Shown piece after piece: positions 10,172-19,698 of a stretch of DNA of 64,000 nucleotides. The first letter of the stretch is position 1; every line of letters begins with the position of its first letter. A model generated the notes under the pieces. The model was not told the origin of the DNA. It ran no database searches and saw only the letters and a program-made list of their open reading frames with translations. The translations under genes were made by a program, and so were the position numbers. The DNA comes from Salinispira pacifica (GTDB lineage: Bacteria; Spirochaetota; Spirochaetia; DSM-27196; Salinispiraceae): positions 2,147,501 through 2,211,500 of the forward strand of contig NC_023035.1 of assembly GCF_000507245.1 (NCBI RefSeq), in the 5' to 3' direction.

Positions 10172-10187
10172 ATTTCACCTCACCTTT

Positions 10188-10590
10188 TCATTCAATAGGG
10201 ATTTTCCATAGCTGCTGGATATTCCCATACCGACAGTTCTCCATCCTGCAAAGCTCCAATATGCCCCGGGCTATGGTTTCCATTTCATTTCTGGCCGTAT
10301 TGGCATGTGCCGCCAAAGCAATCCGGGCCAGGGGGCTTTTAAAGAGAATTTGAAACTGGATTCTTAAAAGAAAAACGGGAGCAAGAAGAAAAATGCAAAG
10401 TTTCAAGGGATAGATGGGCAACCCGTGTTTTCTGACGCCGACAAGCCCCTCCTTAATCGCCCTGACAGATAATGTCAAAAGATACCTGTCCACTGCCAGG
10501 GCAGGAAGATTTTCGTTCTTTGCATATATTGCCCCTGCCAGGCCGCATATCAAAGCACCATAAAAGAGCCGTAATGTCCTGAACGACTCA
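10188..10590 (-). pseudogene. C-terminal fragment resembling the ketopantoate reductase family
   Basis: An open frame of about 130 residues has a C-terminal part (SPLARIALAAHANTARNEMETIA) that reminds me of the end of ketopantoate-reductase-like (ApbA) proteins. The NAD-binding N-terminal Rossmann domain is absent. The frame extends upstream only by overlapping the end of the next gene out of frame, and there is no ribosome site. The likely reading is a remnant left when the lipoprotein gene or a deletion removed the 5' part. The family assignment is from memory and weak; it could be a small membrane-associated protein. Confidence 0.35.
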
Positions 10591-11535
10591 CGAGTCCTGA
10601 TCACTCCACCCGGCGATTCTTGCAAACAGCCACCAGGCGGCATAGGCTTTCATATTGGCATTCAGGGCTTGGCTGTGAGCGGAATCACAGCTGTACCATT
10701 CTACTCCTTCTATATGACTGTTCTGCCAATCAGCCGCCCAGTTCCTGTCTCTAGATCCATCTCCGTCACTGTCGTAGTTGCATCCATCATCGGCATACTT
10801 TTCCAAATAGGAAATCCCGTCAGGGTCGTAGCTTTCAATATCAGCAAAGTCAAACAACCACGTATTATTGGATATGCAGTATTCTCGGATTTCCTCATTT
10901 CGCAGGTGCAGATTCCCTGACTCACCCGTGCCGTCCAGATGACCGGTCATATAGACAAATGTAACTTCTGGATATTCAATCTCCAGTTGAGCCATTTTAT
11001 CCAGGTAGTTATCCCGCAGTTCTTCCGAACTCCATCCGCTGAGCTGACCGCAAAAGGACCAGATGATAGTATTGTAGTCCGCATATTCAGGGTCATCGAG
11101 AAAATCCCTGGTTTTTTCATCCCAGCCGCTGTAGCCTGCATCAAGCTCGAGGTGGCCGTCAGAATACCCTGACCCTTCATACAGATCGAGAGCTCCCTCT
11201 GCACCGCCGCGGTTCCATACAAAAAGATCGGTGGTATAGGAGTTGTTCAGATGACCGTTATTGGCGAATACCACCAGACCTGCCATTCCGTCAGTCACCT
11301 GTGACCCATGACTGGTATGACCGTATCCGATGTGCAACGTGTCGATTGCTTTTTGAATGGCCGATTCGGGAATCTGGCCTGCCTTTAATACGGGGACAAT
11401 GCTGTGATCAGCCATGCGAGAAGGGGATCTTTCAGGATTTTGATGGTCCTCGGGGTCGTCTTCAACAACAGGCAGCGTGCATCCGCCTATTAAAAGTAGA
11501 ACCAGCATCAATATACAACATTTTTGCAATTTCAT
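10588..11535 (-). CDS. Secreted lipoprotein, SGNH-hydrolase-like
   Basis: This 315-residue protein has signal peptide and lipobox LLLIGGCT. The mature part includes IGYGHTSHGSQ near the start and, towards the middle, TIIWSFCGQ and FVYMTGHLDG. It ends with a DSDGDGSRDRNW stretch and SCDSAHSQALNANMKA, which contains an SAH triplet. This layout resembles a family of extracellular proteins with an SGNH-type fold, but I cannot point to the catalytic Ser with confidence. No Shine-Dalgarno site is clear. It overlaps the fragment downstream by a few bases. Confidence 0.55.
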   Translation of the reverse strand: MKLQKCCILMLVLLLIGGCTLPVVEDDPEDHQNPERSPSRMADHSIVPVLKAGQIPESAIQKAIDTLHIGYGHTSHGSQVTDGMAGLVVFANNGHLNNSYTTDLFVWNRGGAEGALDLYEGSGYSDGHLELDAGYSGWDEKTRDFLDDPEYADYNTIIWSFCGQLSGWSSEELRDNYLDKMAQLEIEYPEVTFVYMTGHLDGTGESGNLHLRNEEIREYCISNNTWLFDFADIESYDPDGISYLEKYADDGCNYDSDGDGSRDRNWAADWQNSHIEGVEWYSCDSAHSQALNANMKAYAAWWLFARIAGWSDQDS

Positions 11536-11678
11536 ATGTAATGATAGAAAAAGCCTTAACGGTCTGGCAAGTCTCGAAGCGGGCAGCAGAAGATATTTCA
11601 GTGCACTGAAGCTTGAAAACCGTATCTTTAGGGCATCCCGGACTCAGATATGGCGATGACCCTCATACCAGCCATCAG

Positions 11679-12581
11679 CTATTCCAGGGAAAAACCGTAC
11701 AACCAGGCCAGAAGCTCCGGCAGCCGTTCTCTCCAAGCCGTTTCATTGTGTCCGGCATCTTCATCTATGACAAGCTTGATATCCTCAACACCCTGTTTCC
11801 GGAGGAGCTCAGCCATTTGCCGGGTTAACGCAACATTTTCATTCCCTTCGCCGGTTCCCATATCCAGATACACTCGAAGGTCTTCAGCCCCGGGATTCTG
11901 CCTCGACAAATCCTGAATAATTGATGCATCGGCAACCCAGATGGACGGGCTCATGGCGATAATACTCTTGAACTCACCGGGTATCACCAACGGGGCATAG
12001 AGGGAGATCAGACCTCCGAGACTGCTTCCGGCCAGGCTGTGGTATTCACTGCCCGGAAGAACACGGTAATTCTCTTCAACCCAGGGCTTCACCAGGTTTA
12101 CCAGATCCCGTAGATATTCAACCGCCAGGGTTTCCATTCCGTTGAAATCCGTCGGATAGGGGCTGTATTCGGAAACCCGTCGTTCCCCGCCGTTGCCAAC
12201 GCCCACCACAATGGCTCCGGAGAAATAATCCAGGGCGTACAGCCCGTCCATCACCTCATCCACCATCCACTCACCGCTGAACGCAAGATCCCGAAAAAAT
12301 AGGTTCTGTCCGTCATGCATGTATATCACCGGGTAACGTGATTCCTGTTCATGATAGCCCGGGGGTGTATATATCCAGATATCTCTTTGAGTTTCCAGTT
12401 CAGTCATGGAAAAGTCCTGGATATGCGTAATTGTACCCCGCTTCTCCTTCCCGGCCTGCTGCAGTGTTTCCAGTAAACCCGGTTCAGGTCTCTGCCCCGG
12501 AGGCGGAGGGGGAAGAGTGTCGGTGACACAGGAACTGAGAATCAGGAGCAGTGCACCTGCAAGCAAAAAGTACGGCTTCAT
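11679..12581 (-). CDS. Putative esterase lipoprotein (enterochelin-esterase/esterase D-like fold)
   Basis: This protein of about 300 residues has lipobox LSSC, then the esterase domain: IWIYTPPGYHEQE, PVIYMHDGQNLF, the nucleophile elbow GSSLGG, and a late DAGHNETAW that supplies the catalytic His. Such secreted esterases act on acyl, feruloyl or siderophore esters. I prefer the ATG at 12581 because GAGG lies six bases upstream, inside the first codons of the longer ORF from 12593. It is the third secreted lipoprotein of the group; none of the three shares an operon overlap, but all point the same way. Confidence 0.82.
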   Translation of the reverse strand: MKPYFLLAGALLLILSSCVTDTLPPPPPGQRPEPGLLETLQQAGKEKRGTITHIQDFSMTELETQRDIWIYTPPGYHEQESRYPVIYMHDGQNLFFRDLAFSGEWMVDEVMDGLYALDYFSGAIVVGVGNGGERRVSEYSPYPTDFNGMETLAVEYLRDLVNLVKPWVEENYRVLPGSEYHSLAGSSLGGLISLYAPLVIPGEFKSIIAMSPSIWVADASIIQDLSRQNPGAEDLRVYLDMGTGEGNENVALTRQMAELLRKQGVEDIKLVIDEDAGHNETAWRERLPELLAWLYGFSLE

Positions 12582-12593
12582 GAAGAACCTCAT

Positions 12594-12933
12594 CTATGTT
12601 GAATTATGTTGAACTATGATGGATTGTAACACAACGGGCGGCAGTTGCGGCTGATTCTTTTATCCCATACCCTTGTTCTGTCCGGCTGGGATCCGGCTGG
12701 ACAAAATCGAATGCCCAAGAATGCAGAATGCTGCTGATTTTCCTTGTGCTCATTCGTATACTCTACTACGCTTTTGTGTTGTTGATGATGTATGCATCAA
12801 ATGCCAGAAAATTCTGTTCACTGCCTGACCTGCTTGCAGTACCGTTTCCACTGCATAATTATAAAAGAGAAGTCATAGCGGCAGGTACCTCCGAAGCATT
12901 GCATATGAGTGCCGTGATTAGAAAGGGATCTTA
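12594..12933. other. Intergenic region between divergent genes
   Basis: It separates the esterase (minus) from the antiporter (plus). A 68-codon ORF at 12728 ends on the antiporter start but has no ribosome site and low complexity. The AT-rich stretch near 12855 could hold promoter elements, but no convincing pair was found. Confidence 0.4.
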
Positions 12934-13971
12934 ATGCTGATATTTCAAACCGCGAACTGGACATTACTGGAAAGCAGCCTGGTATTCGGCGGATGTGCAC
13001 TGGTAATCACTTTCGCCGGCACACGGATAACCCGGGTGGTGGATCAGCTTGCCGACCGAACCGGAATCGGCGAGGCGGCTGCCGGAGCCATTCTTCTGGG
13101 TGCTTCAACATCCTTAAGCGGTGTCGTATTGTCGGTGACTGCGGCCTGGAACGGACATGCCGAACTGGCGGTGAGCAACGCACTTGGCGGAATCGCCGTG
13201 CAGACGTTCTTCCTTGCAATTGCAGATATTGTCTATCGCCGGGCGAACCTGGAACATGCCGCGGCATCCGCTCCCAACATGCTCCAGAACGGTCTGTTGA
13301 TCACCCTTCTCGCCTGGATACTGCTTGCACCCAATCTGCCGGATGCAACGATCTGGGGGATCCACCCCGTAACCCCGATTCTGTTCGCCTTTTACATCTT
13401 CGGAATTCACCTGATCCGAGGGGTGAAAGCAGCCCCCATGTGGCATCCGTCAGTAACCCGGGATACCCGCCAGGACCAACCCGACCCTGAGAGCCGCATA
13501 CCCTCCCTTCTCCGCCTGTGGAGCGAATTTATTGTACTCATGGCCGTCCTGGGAGCTGCCGGGTTAACCCTTGAGCCCGCCGCAACCAGCATTATTGCGC
13601 AAACCGGTCTCTCCCAGACAGTGGTAGGCGTACTGCTCACCGCAGTGAGCACCTCAATTCCTGAGCTGGTAACATCCATCGCCGCCGTACGCAGGGGCGC
13701 TCTGACTCTTGCGGTGAGCGGTATCATCGGGGGCAATGCCTTCGACACCCTGTTCACCGCCGTCTCGGATATCGCCTACCGTGAAGGCTCGATCTATCAC
13801 GCCATCACTTCCGAGGTGGAATTCTGGGTCTCCTTAACCCTGCTGATGTGCGGCATACTGATGATCGGACTGGTTCGACGGGAACGTTACGGCCTTGGGC
13901 GCATCGGCTTCGAGAGTTCTGCGATTCTGGTTCTGTACATCGCAGGCGTGGTGATGCTGCTGATCTCATAA
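12934..13971 (+). CDS. Calcium/cation antiporter (CaCA) family membrane protein
   Basis: This 345-residue inner-membrane protein has the two inverted alpha repeats of the family. The first contains LGASTSLSGVVLS then SNALGG; the second contains TAVSTSIPELVTSI then GIIGGNAFDT. In known members the acidic residue in each repeat binds the ion. Here repeat 2 keeps the Glu (PEL), while repeat 1 has SLSGVV where an acidic residue is usual. So ion choice may differ from classic Na+/Ca2+ exchangers. About ten hydrophobic segments are seen. AAGGGA precedes the ATG. Confidence 0.85.
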   Translation: MLIFQTANWTLLESSLVFGGCALVITFAGTRITRVVDQLADRTGIGEAAAGAILLGASTSLSGVVLSVTAAWNGHAELAVSNALGGIAVQTFFLAIADIVYRRANLEHAAASAPNMLQNGLLITLLAWILLAPNLPDATIWGIHPVTPILFAFYIFGIHLIRGVKAAPMWHPSVTRDTRQDQPDPESRIPSLLRLWSEFIVLMAVLGAAGLTLEPAATSIIAQTGLSQTVVGVLLTAVSTSIPELVTSIAAVRRGALTLAVSGIIGGNAFDTLFTAVSDIAYREGSIYHAITSEVEFWVSLTLLMCGILMIGLVRRERYGLGRIGFESSAILVLYIAGVVMLLIS

Positions 13972-13997
13972 AGCAAAATCGGGTATAATATATATTA

Positions 13998-14981
13998 ATG
14001 CATCTACTCTTTCGTCTGCTGACAATCTACGCTACGGGACTCATCTTGATGTTTTTCTCCGAGTACTTCTTTGTAAACGAGGGCCCGGCACAGGCTATTA
14101 TCGGTATTTTCCAAAGCACCAGTACGGCCGGCCTTGTCAGCTACATTGAATTATCCCTGTATTATGCCCTTTTCGCAGTATGGCTGCTTATACCTCTTTA
14201 CTATTTCAAGATTGGCAATTTCTGGGCACTCTATATAGCAGCCGGTTTTTTTGGAATAGCAACAGAGGGAGTGGTTATTCCTCTCATTTTCACCGAAAGC
14301 CTTAGCTGGCCTGCATTGTCATGGCACGTTATTGCGGATGTTTTACTGGGGTGGTACCTGATGCGCCGCATTCTCATAAAAAATTCCATGCTGTTTACTA
14401 TCATGGCTTCCATAAGCCTGGGTCTCTTCTGGGCATTCTGGGCGTCCTGGTCTCATATTTCCGATCTCCCATTTATCCTTTCCCCCGGGCAGTTTACCGT
14501 CTATGCACTTATAACCAGCGCCGGCCTTATTACCGGCTATGTTTTACTGAATTTTCTGCGAAAGACCGAATTCACCCCCCAAAAAACCGAAGTGGTGTTT
14601 TTTTCCGTTCTCACCCTGGCTCTGTGGTTGCTGATGCTTTCTGAACAGGGGATACAACTGCTCGTCATGAACCCGCGGAATTCCATTTTGCTGGTAATAT
14701 ATTTGGGCATTGCCATCTACACCCTGTACAGCTATAGAAATATTGCACAAGAAGAGAAGATCCTTTACCTATTCCGGACAGGTATTGCTTGGTGGAATAT
14801 GCTCATCCTATTGCTCATGCCTCTCAGCGCAAGCGGCGCATATTATTTTGTGTACCATTATCAAATCTACCCTCCCACCGGGCTTATTGTCACATTACTG
14901 CACTCTTCTTCGCATATCTTTCTGGGCATTTCGCTGTTCATGGTTTGGCGGCAGATTGTACAGGCCAGGCACAACATATAA
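13998..14981 (+). CDS. Polytopic membrane protein of unknown function
   Basis: This 327-residue protein consists almost entirely of hydrophobic segments (about eight to nine helices) joined by short loops. No known domain was recognised. There is no Shine-Dalgarno site; TATAAT lies only nine bases upstream of the ATG (13984-13989), which would fit a leaderless transcript or co-translation with the antiporter 26 bases upstream. An ATG about 10 residues in would not change the picture. Function unknown. Confidence 0.6.
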   Translation: MHLLFRLLTIYATGLILMFFSEYFFVNEGPAQAIIGIFQSTSTAGLVSYIELSLYYALFAVWLLIPLYYFKIGNFWALYIAAGFFGIATEGVVIPLIFTESLSWPALSWHVIADVLLGWYLMRRILIKNSMLFTIMASISLGLFWAFWASWSHISDLPFILSPGQFTVYALITSAGLITGYVLLNFLRKTEFTPQKTEVVFFSVLTLALWLLMLSEQGIQLLVMNPRNSILLVIYLGIAIYTLYSYRNIAQEEKILYLFRTGIAWWNMLILLLMPLSASGAYYFVYHYQIYPPTGLIVTLLHSSSHIFLGISLFMVWRQIVQARHNI

Positions 14982-15028
14982 ATTTGAACGTTCTTTTGAT
15001 GACTTAAGAACTACCCGAGGAGGCTGAC

Positions 15029-15817
15029 ATGATGATAACCACTCTTATGGAAAACCTGGTATATCAGAAACGGTTAACCGCAGAGCATGGACTGGCTCTG
15101 CATGTTGAGGTGGACGGACAGCAGATTCTTTTTGACACCGGTCAGACTGAAGGGCTGATTCAAAATGCCGGGGAGCTGGGAATCGATCCCGGAAACATTG
15201 ATCACTGTATTATCAGCCACGGACACTATGACCATACCGGAGGGCTCGGTGAGGTTATGTCCATGAATCCCCGAATGAAGCTCTGGATCCATCCCCAGGC
15301 CTCCCTTCCCCGCTATAACCGCCATGGAGAATATATCGGCATGGCCTCACCGGAGCTGACCAAAGCCTCCTCCCGAACTGAAGGCGTTACCCGAATAAGT
15401 GAAACCGTCTACATTCTTCCTGCGGCATCAATCACCTACCCCGAAGATCTGAACATGGAGGGGTTCACCATGGATATAGATGGAAAGAGGGTTCCGGATA
15501 AGTTTTCAGACGAGCAGAGCCTGGTTTTAGTGCGAAACGGCAGGCTGCAAATCCTCAGCGGCTGTTCCCATCGGGGTATCACCAATATTATTCAGTCCGC
15601 CGTTGATCATTTTCACCTGCCGGTTGATCTGGTAGTAGGAGGCTTCCACCTTCGTCACAGCCAGGATCTGGATGCTATAGCCCGGATCCTTAACGGGTTC
15701 AAAATCCGGCGGATCGGCGTCTCTCACTGCACCGGTGTACGCCAGTATACCCAGCTGCAAACTCTGGTAAATGCAGAAGTTTTCTACAACCATACCGGTT
15801 CAATTATCACCATATAA
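15029..15817 (+). CDS. Metallo-beta-lactamase-fold hydrolase
   Basis: This 262-residue protein has the metal-binding motif SHGHYDHTGG near residue 65, a later GCSHRGITN and VVGGFHLRH, and a final SHCTG. This order is typical of the group annotated as dihydropterin ribofuranosyl-aminobenzene 5'-phosphate synthase-like, whose real substrates in bacteria are mostly unknown. It is soluble and cytoplasmic. AGGAGG lies just upstream of the ATG pair. It is a single gene following the unknown membrane protein. Confidence 0.85.
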   Translation: MMITTLMENLVYQKRLTAEHGLALHVEVDGQQILFDTGQTEGLIQNAGELGIDPGNIDHCIISHGHYDHTGGLGEVMSMNPRMKLWIHPQASLPRYNRHGEYIGMASPELTKASSRTEGVTRISETVYILPAASITYPEDLNMEGFTMDIDGKRVPDKFSDEQSLVLVRNGRLQILSGCSHRGITNIIQSAVDHFHLPVDLVVGGFHLRHSQDLDAIARILNGFKIRRIGVSHCTGVRQYTQLQTLVNAEVFYNHTGSIITI

Positions 15818-16006
15818 CCCTGAACTCTCAATACCGCAACAGCTCCTGACACTCGTTGAGGGCGGAATTATCCATCCGGTTCCTGTACTCCCTACCCGCT
15901 CATGTTGACATAATCTTCAAACTATAGTTAGATATTTTATATCGATATTTTTTATCCGAATATGCTCTATTGGGTGCATGCAGGATAAATATCAAAGGGG
16001 GAAACA

Positions 16007-17164
16007 ATGAAAGTGATTTACGTTGCCGGATTTCGTCAGCATGCAGGAAAAACTATGACCAGCCTGGGGATTATCAGCCAGTTGAAAAAGTTTATTCCCG
16101 CAGAGAAAATCGGCTACATTAAGCCCGTCGGCCAGGAATTGGTTCAGCTCATGGACGGCCGCAATGTAGATAAAGATGCCACAATCATTCAGCGCTTTGC
16201 ATTGCCGAATATTGATATGTCAGCGGTCTCCCCTGTCCGCCTGGGCAGCGGTGTCACAAAGTCATTTCTGGAGCAGGGGGATCAAAGCCTGGTTACTGCA
16301 GGATTTGAGACCGATATTGTCACAGCCATGGAGAAACTGTCGGACAAAACTGTGGTAATCGCAGAGGGTACGGGACATTTGGGGGTGGGAGGCATCGTCG
16401 GCCTTTCAAATTCCCGGGTAAGTCGGCTCATAGATGCAGAGATTGTGTATCTGGCAGGAGGGGGCCTGGGAAAAACCCTGGATATGCTTGAGGTTGATTT
16501 CACCTATATGCGCTGCACCGGTGCAAAGGTGCGGGGCGTGATCTTCAATAAGCTCCTGCCGGAAAAAATCGGTCAAATGGAGCGCCTGATCACTCCGGAA
16601 TATCTTACAAAACGATTCGGCTCCCCGGAAAACACCATATCAATTTTCGGCTTTTTACCCAGTGTCGACCGTCTGGGCAAACCCTCCATGGAACAACTGT
16701 CCCAGTATTTTTCCGTGTACGAAGCTGCGGGCGATAAGGACAGCGAGTTCTGGCACGTTCCCAGCGCTGGTGTGTCGATAATCTCCCAATCCCACGAAAA
16801 CCTGCTGCCCTCAGAATCCATAGATCCCGGAGATATAGTCATCCTTTCCTCCATGTCACGCAGACGTCTGCGGTTGATTCTGGAAGATAATGCCCGACGC
16901 CCGGCGGAAAAGCGCATCGCTGGCCTGGTTCTCACATCAACAAAACCTGCCGCCCGGCTGGAAGACAGTATGGACATGGTACGACAATACGGGGTGCCGG
17001 CCCTCTATGTCCCCGACGACACCCACTCCGCGGATGAGAAAGTGTACAAATGCATTCAAAATACCAAGCTTCAACCGTATGATGAGGAAAAAAACAGTCA
17101 GATTGTCGATCTGTTTGAAAAACACTTTTACACTGAAGCGTTCCTGAAAGCCTGGAACCTGTAA
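16007..17164 (+). CDS. BioD-like P-loop domain plus DRTGG domain protein
   Basis: This 385-residue cytoplasmic protein starts with a BioD/CobQ-type P-loop (FRQHAGKTMTS) and conserved KPVGQE. It then has the second-half motif IAEGTGHLGVGG. From about residue 210 it continues into a DRTGG-type domain. This arrangement matches the N-terminal part of the long phosphotransacetylases without the catalytic domain, a stand-alone regulatory or nucleotide-binding form. AGGGGGA precedes the ATG. Its partner is not evident; no acetate kinase lies in the window. Confidence 0.8.
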   Translation: MKVIYVAGFRQHAGKTMTSLGIISQLKKFIPAEKIGYIKPVGQELVQLMDGRNVDKDATIIQRFALPNIDMSAVSPVRLGSGVTKSFLEQGDQSLVTAGFETDIVTAMEKLSDKTVVIAEGTGHLGVGGIVGLSNSRVSRLIDAEIVYLAGGGLGKTLDMLEVDFTYMRCTGAKVRGVIFNKLLPEKIGQMERLITPEYLTKRFGSPENTISIFGFLPSVDRLGKPSMEQLSQYFSVYEAAGDKDSEFWHVPSAGVSIISQSHENLLPSESIDPGDIVILSSMSRRRLRLILEDNARRPAEKRIAGLVLTSTKPAARLEDSMDMVRQYGVPALYVPDDTHSADEKVYKCIQNTKLQPYDEEKNSQIVDLFEKHFYTEAFLKAWNL

Positions 17165-17203
17165 TCTGCCGTCCAGAACCTGATTCGGTCAGGAACGCGG
17201 GTG

Positions 17204-17764
17204 TTACGGGAGTTCCCGTTCAAAAAAGGACCTGGCCATGGTATGACTCTCAATGCCGTATCTGAGTGTAGCCCGCTGATACCGGAATACTTCCTGCAAT
17301 TCGCCGGATACATCCATGGAATCAAGGGTTTTTTCAAGAGCCAGCAGTTCTTCAAGTCCGTTGTTTATGGCAGTTCTGATATTCTCGCCCAGATGCTTTC
17401 GCCCATCATCATCGGGAAGAAGTCCTGCGAAATAGACCCGGGAAAGAATCTGCACCTCAAGTTTGGTACCGGAAGGAATGGACATCATCCACTCATAAAA
17501 TGCCTCCCTGCCCGCAGGAAGAATACCATAGCGTTTCCGCCTTCTGCCTTCAGTTTCATAATCGGCAATTTCAATTTTTCCTTCCCTCAGGAGCTTCGCA
17601 ATAGCCGCCTGAATGCTGCCGTAACTGGCTGAATAAAAAAGGGATATACCTGCTTTTACCGCTGCGTTCATGTCATAGATTGTCTGTGCCCCCAGCATGA
17701 TAAGTCCCAACACTACAAAATCCACAATGCCCCCTCGGTTGCTTTCCCGCAAATCTGCACTCAT
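17204..17764 (-). CDS. PadR-family transcriptional regulator
   Basis: This 186-residue protein has an N-terminal winged helix-turn-helix (VLGLIMLGAQTIYDM through SASYGSIQAAIAKLL and the wing GRRRKRYGILPAGREAF). A C-terminal helical dimerisation domain follows. PadR proteins are usually repressors lifted by a small molecule. It is divergent from a serine hydrolase, and a perfect palindrome lies between them. It probably controls itself and that neighbour. Confidence 0.88.
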   Translation of the reverse strand: MSADLRESNRGGIVDFVVLGLIMLGAQTIYDMNAAVKAGISLFYSASYGSIQAAIAKLLREGKIEIADYETEGRRRKRYGILPAGREAFYEWMMSIPSGTKLEVQILSRVYFAGLLPDDDGRKHLGENIRTAINNGLEELLALEKTLDSMDVSGELQEVFRYQRATLRYGIESHTMARSFFERELP

Positions 17765-17832
17765 TATACCCGAATGCCATGGATTGAAAAATCAACTTCC
17801 TGCTCTTGATTCATTGTAACAAACATACTATG

Positions 17833-17845
17833 TTACTATTAGTAA
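17833..17845. promoter_or_regulatory. Candidate PadR operator
   Basis: The perfect 13-base palindrome TTACTATTAGTAA lies between the divergent PadR gene and the serine hydrolase, 18 bases before the latter's ATG. A looser repeat, GTAACA…TGTTAC, lies just upstream. Binding is inferred from position. Confidence 0.5.
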
Positions 17846-17863
17846 TATTTAAGGAGAAATATC

Positions 17864-19051
17864 ATGCCACTCATCAGTATTTTATTCCTGCTATTTCTTG
17901 CAGTGCTGATACTCATCATCCTGGCTAAAGCACCTGTCTCTGCTGCCAAGGCCGGGACTCAGATCCACAAGTTGGTTGAAAAACTCATAAAACGTAAGCA
18001 GCCACCGTCAGCCCTTCTGTATATCAACCGCCGGGACGCCAACTTTTCCTTATCCTATTCCAGAAACGATTCTGGAATTGAAACTTCAGGTGTAGATGAG
18101 GTGAAACAGCAGCCCTTTCACATTGCATCAGTCGGAAAATTATTCACCAGCACTGTCATATTCAGTCTCATAGAGCAGAAAAAATGCTCGCTGGATACAA
18201 AAATATTCACCATACTCCCGGCCCCCTGGCTGAAAGATTTATTTGTCTGCAACAACACCGATTTCTCGGAGATGGTCACCATTGAGCATTTACTGAGCCA
18301 TACTAGCGGTGTTGCCGACTATTTCTCTGATCCCCAACACGATGAAGACAGCCTCCAGGCTACGCTTCTCAAAAACCCGGATAATGCATATACCCCTCTG
18401 GATCTGCTGGATATCAGCCGATTGAACCAAAGCGCCCACTTCAGACCGGGTCAGGGTTTTCACTATTCGGATACCGGATATATTTTGCTGGGACTGATCA
18501 TTGAGAAACTTGCGGGAAAAGAATTTCATGTAATTCTGGATGAATGGATATTCACTCCTCTCGGAATGGAACACAGTTATCTGGCAACCCGGGGGCCGCA
18601 TCCGGACAACACACAGCTGCCTGCACCAATTCTGGTTGGAGGGCTGGATTTGAGAAATACTCCTGCCCTCTCTGCGGATTGGAGCGGCGGCGGTATCATA
18701 TCCACGGCAGGCGACCTTGAGCTTTTTGTTCGGGCACTTTTCTCCGGCTCACTGATTTCAAAAGCATCACTTAACCAAATGATGCAGGAGAAAAACACAT
18801 TTGTCCGGGGAATCAAATATGGAACCGGCATGATGAAGATCAAGTTTGGTGATTTTTTTCCACTTCTGCGTTTCATGAATCATATGTACGGGCATATGGG
18901 CATTCTGGGCACCCAGCTTTTCTTTGATCACCGGGATGATACGGTGTACATAAGCAACTTCAGCAGCGACAAGTTTGCCGAACATAGCGTTCGCCTGCTT
19001 ATCCCGGCTGTCAGTTTGATATCCAGAATCAGAAAAGATAAAAGAGAATGA
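17864..19051 (+). CDS. Beta-lactamase/PBP-like serine hydrolase (class C fold), membrane-anchored
   Basis: This 395-residue protein has an N-terminal hydrophobic anchor. It then has the catalytic SxxK in ASVGKLFTS, a second motif YSDTGY at the place of YxN, and HMGILGTQ near the end at the place of the KTG motif. This family covers beta-lactamases, D-amino-acid peptidases and esterases. The unusual second and third motifs argue against a true beta-lactamase. AAGGAG precedes the ATG. It is divergent from padR and probably regulated by it. Confidence 0.83.
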   Translation: MPLISILFLLFLAVLILIILAKAPVSAAKAGTQIHKLVEKLIKRKQPPSALLYINRRDANFSLSYSRNDSGIETSGVDEVKQQPFHIASVGKLFTSTVIFSLIEQKKCSLDTKIFTILPAPWLKDLFVCNNTDFSEMVTIEHLLSHTSGVADYFSDPQHDEDSLQATLLKNPDNAYTPLDLLDISRLNQSAHFRPGQGFHYSDTGYILLGLIIEKLAGKEFHVILDEWIFTPLGMEHSYLATRGPHPDNTQLPAPILVGGLDLRNTPALSADWSGGGIISTAGDLELFVRALFSGSLISKASLNQMMQEKNTFVRGIKYGTGMMKIKFGDFFPLLRFMNHMYGHMGILGTQLFFDHRDDTVYISNFSSDKFAEHSVRLLIPAVSLISRIRKDKRE

Positions 19052-19131
19052 GGTTATGGTGACCTCTTTAATGGATCAGCGTTTAATAAATTCTTATAAG
19101 CAAAGTAATTTAGTTTTTTTGTAAATTTCAC

Positions 19132-19160
19132 TTGTGAACATACGACGGTGCATCTATAAT
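19132..19160 (+). promoter_or_regulatory. Predicted promoter of the small lipoprotein gene
   Basis: TTGTGA (19132) and a perfect TATAAT (19155) are separated by 17 bases. They lie about 40 bases upstream of the lipoprotein start. Confidence 0.75.
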
Positions 19161-19200
19161 CTTGTCAAGAAAAACACATACATAGGAGATTTGTATAAAA

Positions 19201-19644
19201 TTGAGCAAAACGATAAGCATGGTTCTTGTAGCCGTGTTCCTTGTTGCCTCGGTAGGCAGTTGTGCGCTGTTTAACCCCGTAACCGAAGAGCAGGCGTCTG
19301 AAGCATTTGGTATTTCTTATAGCACATATGTTGCGGCACTTTTCACTCTGGGTTTTGGAGGCTCTCTTGAGGGAGCTTCAATTGATGAAGAGACAGGCAC
19401 CATTACATTAGAGGAAGTTGATCTTGTTGAACTGTATGGAACAGAAGCCGGGGAGTATACACTCATTTCTGGTACATATGAAATCAACGAAGACGGTTCA
19501 CTTGAAGTTTCAAATACATTTGAGGGTGGGCCTGTTAAAACTCTCAGCTATACTGTAAGTGAGGAATTCCTGAATACCGAAACCGGTGAATTGACAGTTA
19601 CCGCCAATGGCAAGACATTTGAATTAGTTGATTTCTCTCTTTAA
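19201..19644 (+). CDS. Small secreted lipoprotein, unknown function
   Basis: This 147-residue protein uses a TTG start with AGGAGA about 11 bases upstream. The N-terminus is a signal peptide with lipobox ASVGSC. The mature part is acidic and made of short alternating strands (for example TGTITLEEVDLVELYG, YTLISGTYEINEDGSLEV), which suggests a lipocalin-like or small beta-sheet protein. No family was recognised. It has its own promoter and strong terminator, so it is probably well expressed and monocistronic. Confidence 0.72.
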   Translation: MSKTISMVLVAVFLVASVGSCALFNPVTEEQASEAFGISYSTYVAALFTLGFGGSLEGASIDEETGTITLEEVDLVELYGTEAGEYTLISGTYEINEDGSLEVSNTFEGGPVKTLSYTVSEEFLNTETGELTVTANGKTFELVDFSL

Positions 19645-19670
19645 TCCCTGTATTGTCTTTCCACTATTCA

Positions 19671-19698
19671 GACTGCCCGTCTCTGGGCAGTCTTTTTT
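19671..19698 (+). terminator. Rho-independent terminator
   Basis: The 8-bp stem GACTGCCC/GGGCAGTC is followed by seven T residues just after the small lipoprotein gene, and just before the stop of the convergent GGDEF gene. Confidence 0.92.

Noticed and set aside
12728-12934. 68-codon ORF ending at the antiporter start
   Set aside because: No ribosome site, low-complexity hydrophobic start and no recognisable pattern; it lies in the intergenic gap.
17864-19051. True beta-lactamase resistance gene
   Set aside because: SxxK is present but the second and third motifs differ from beta-lactamases; the family also includes esterases and peptidases.
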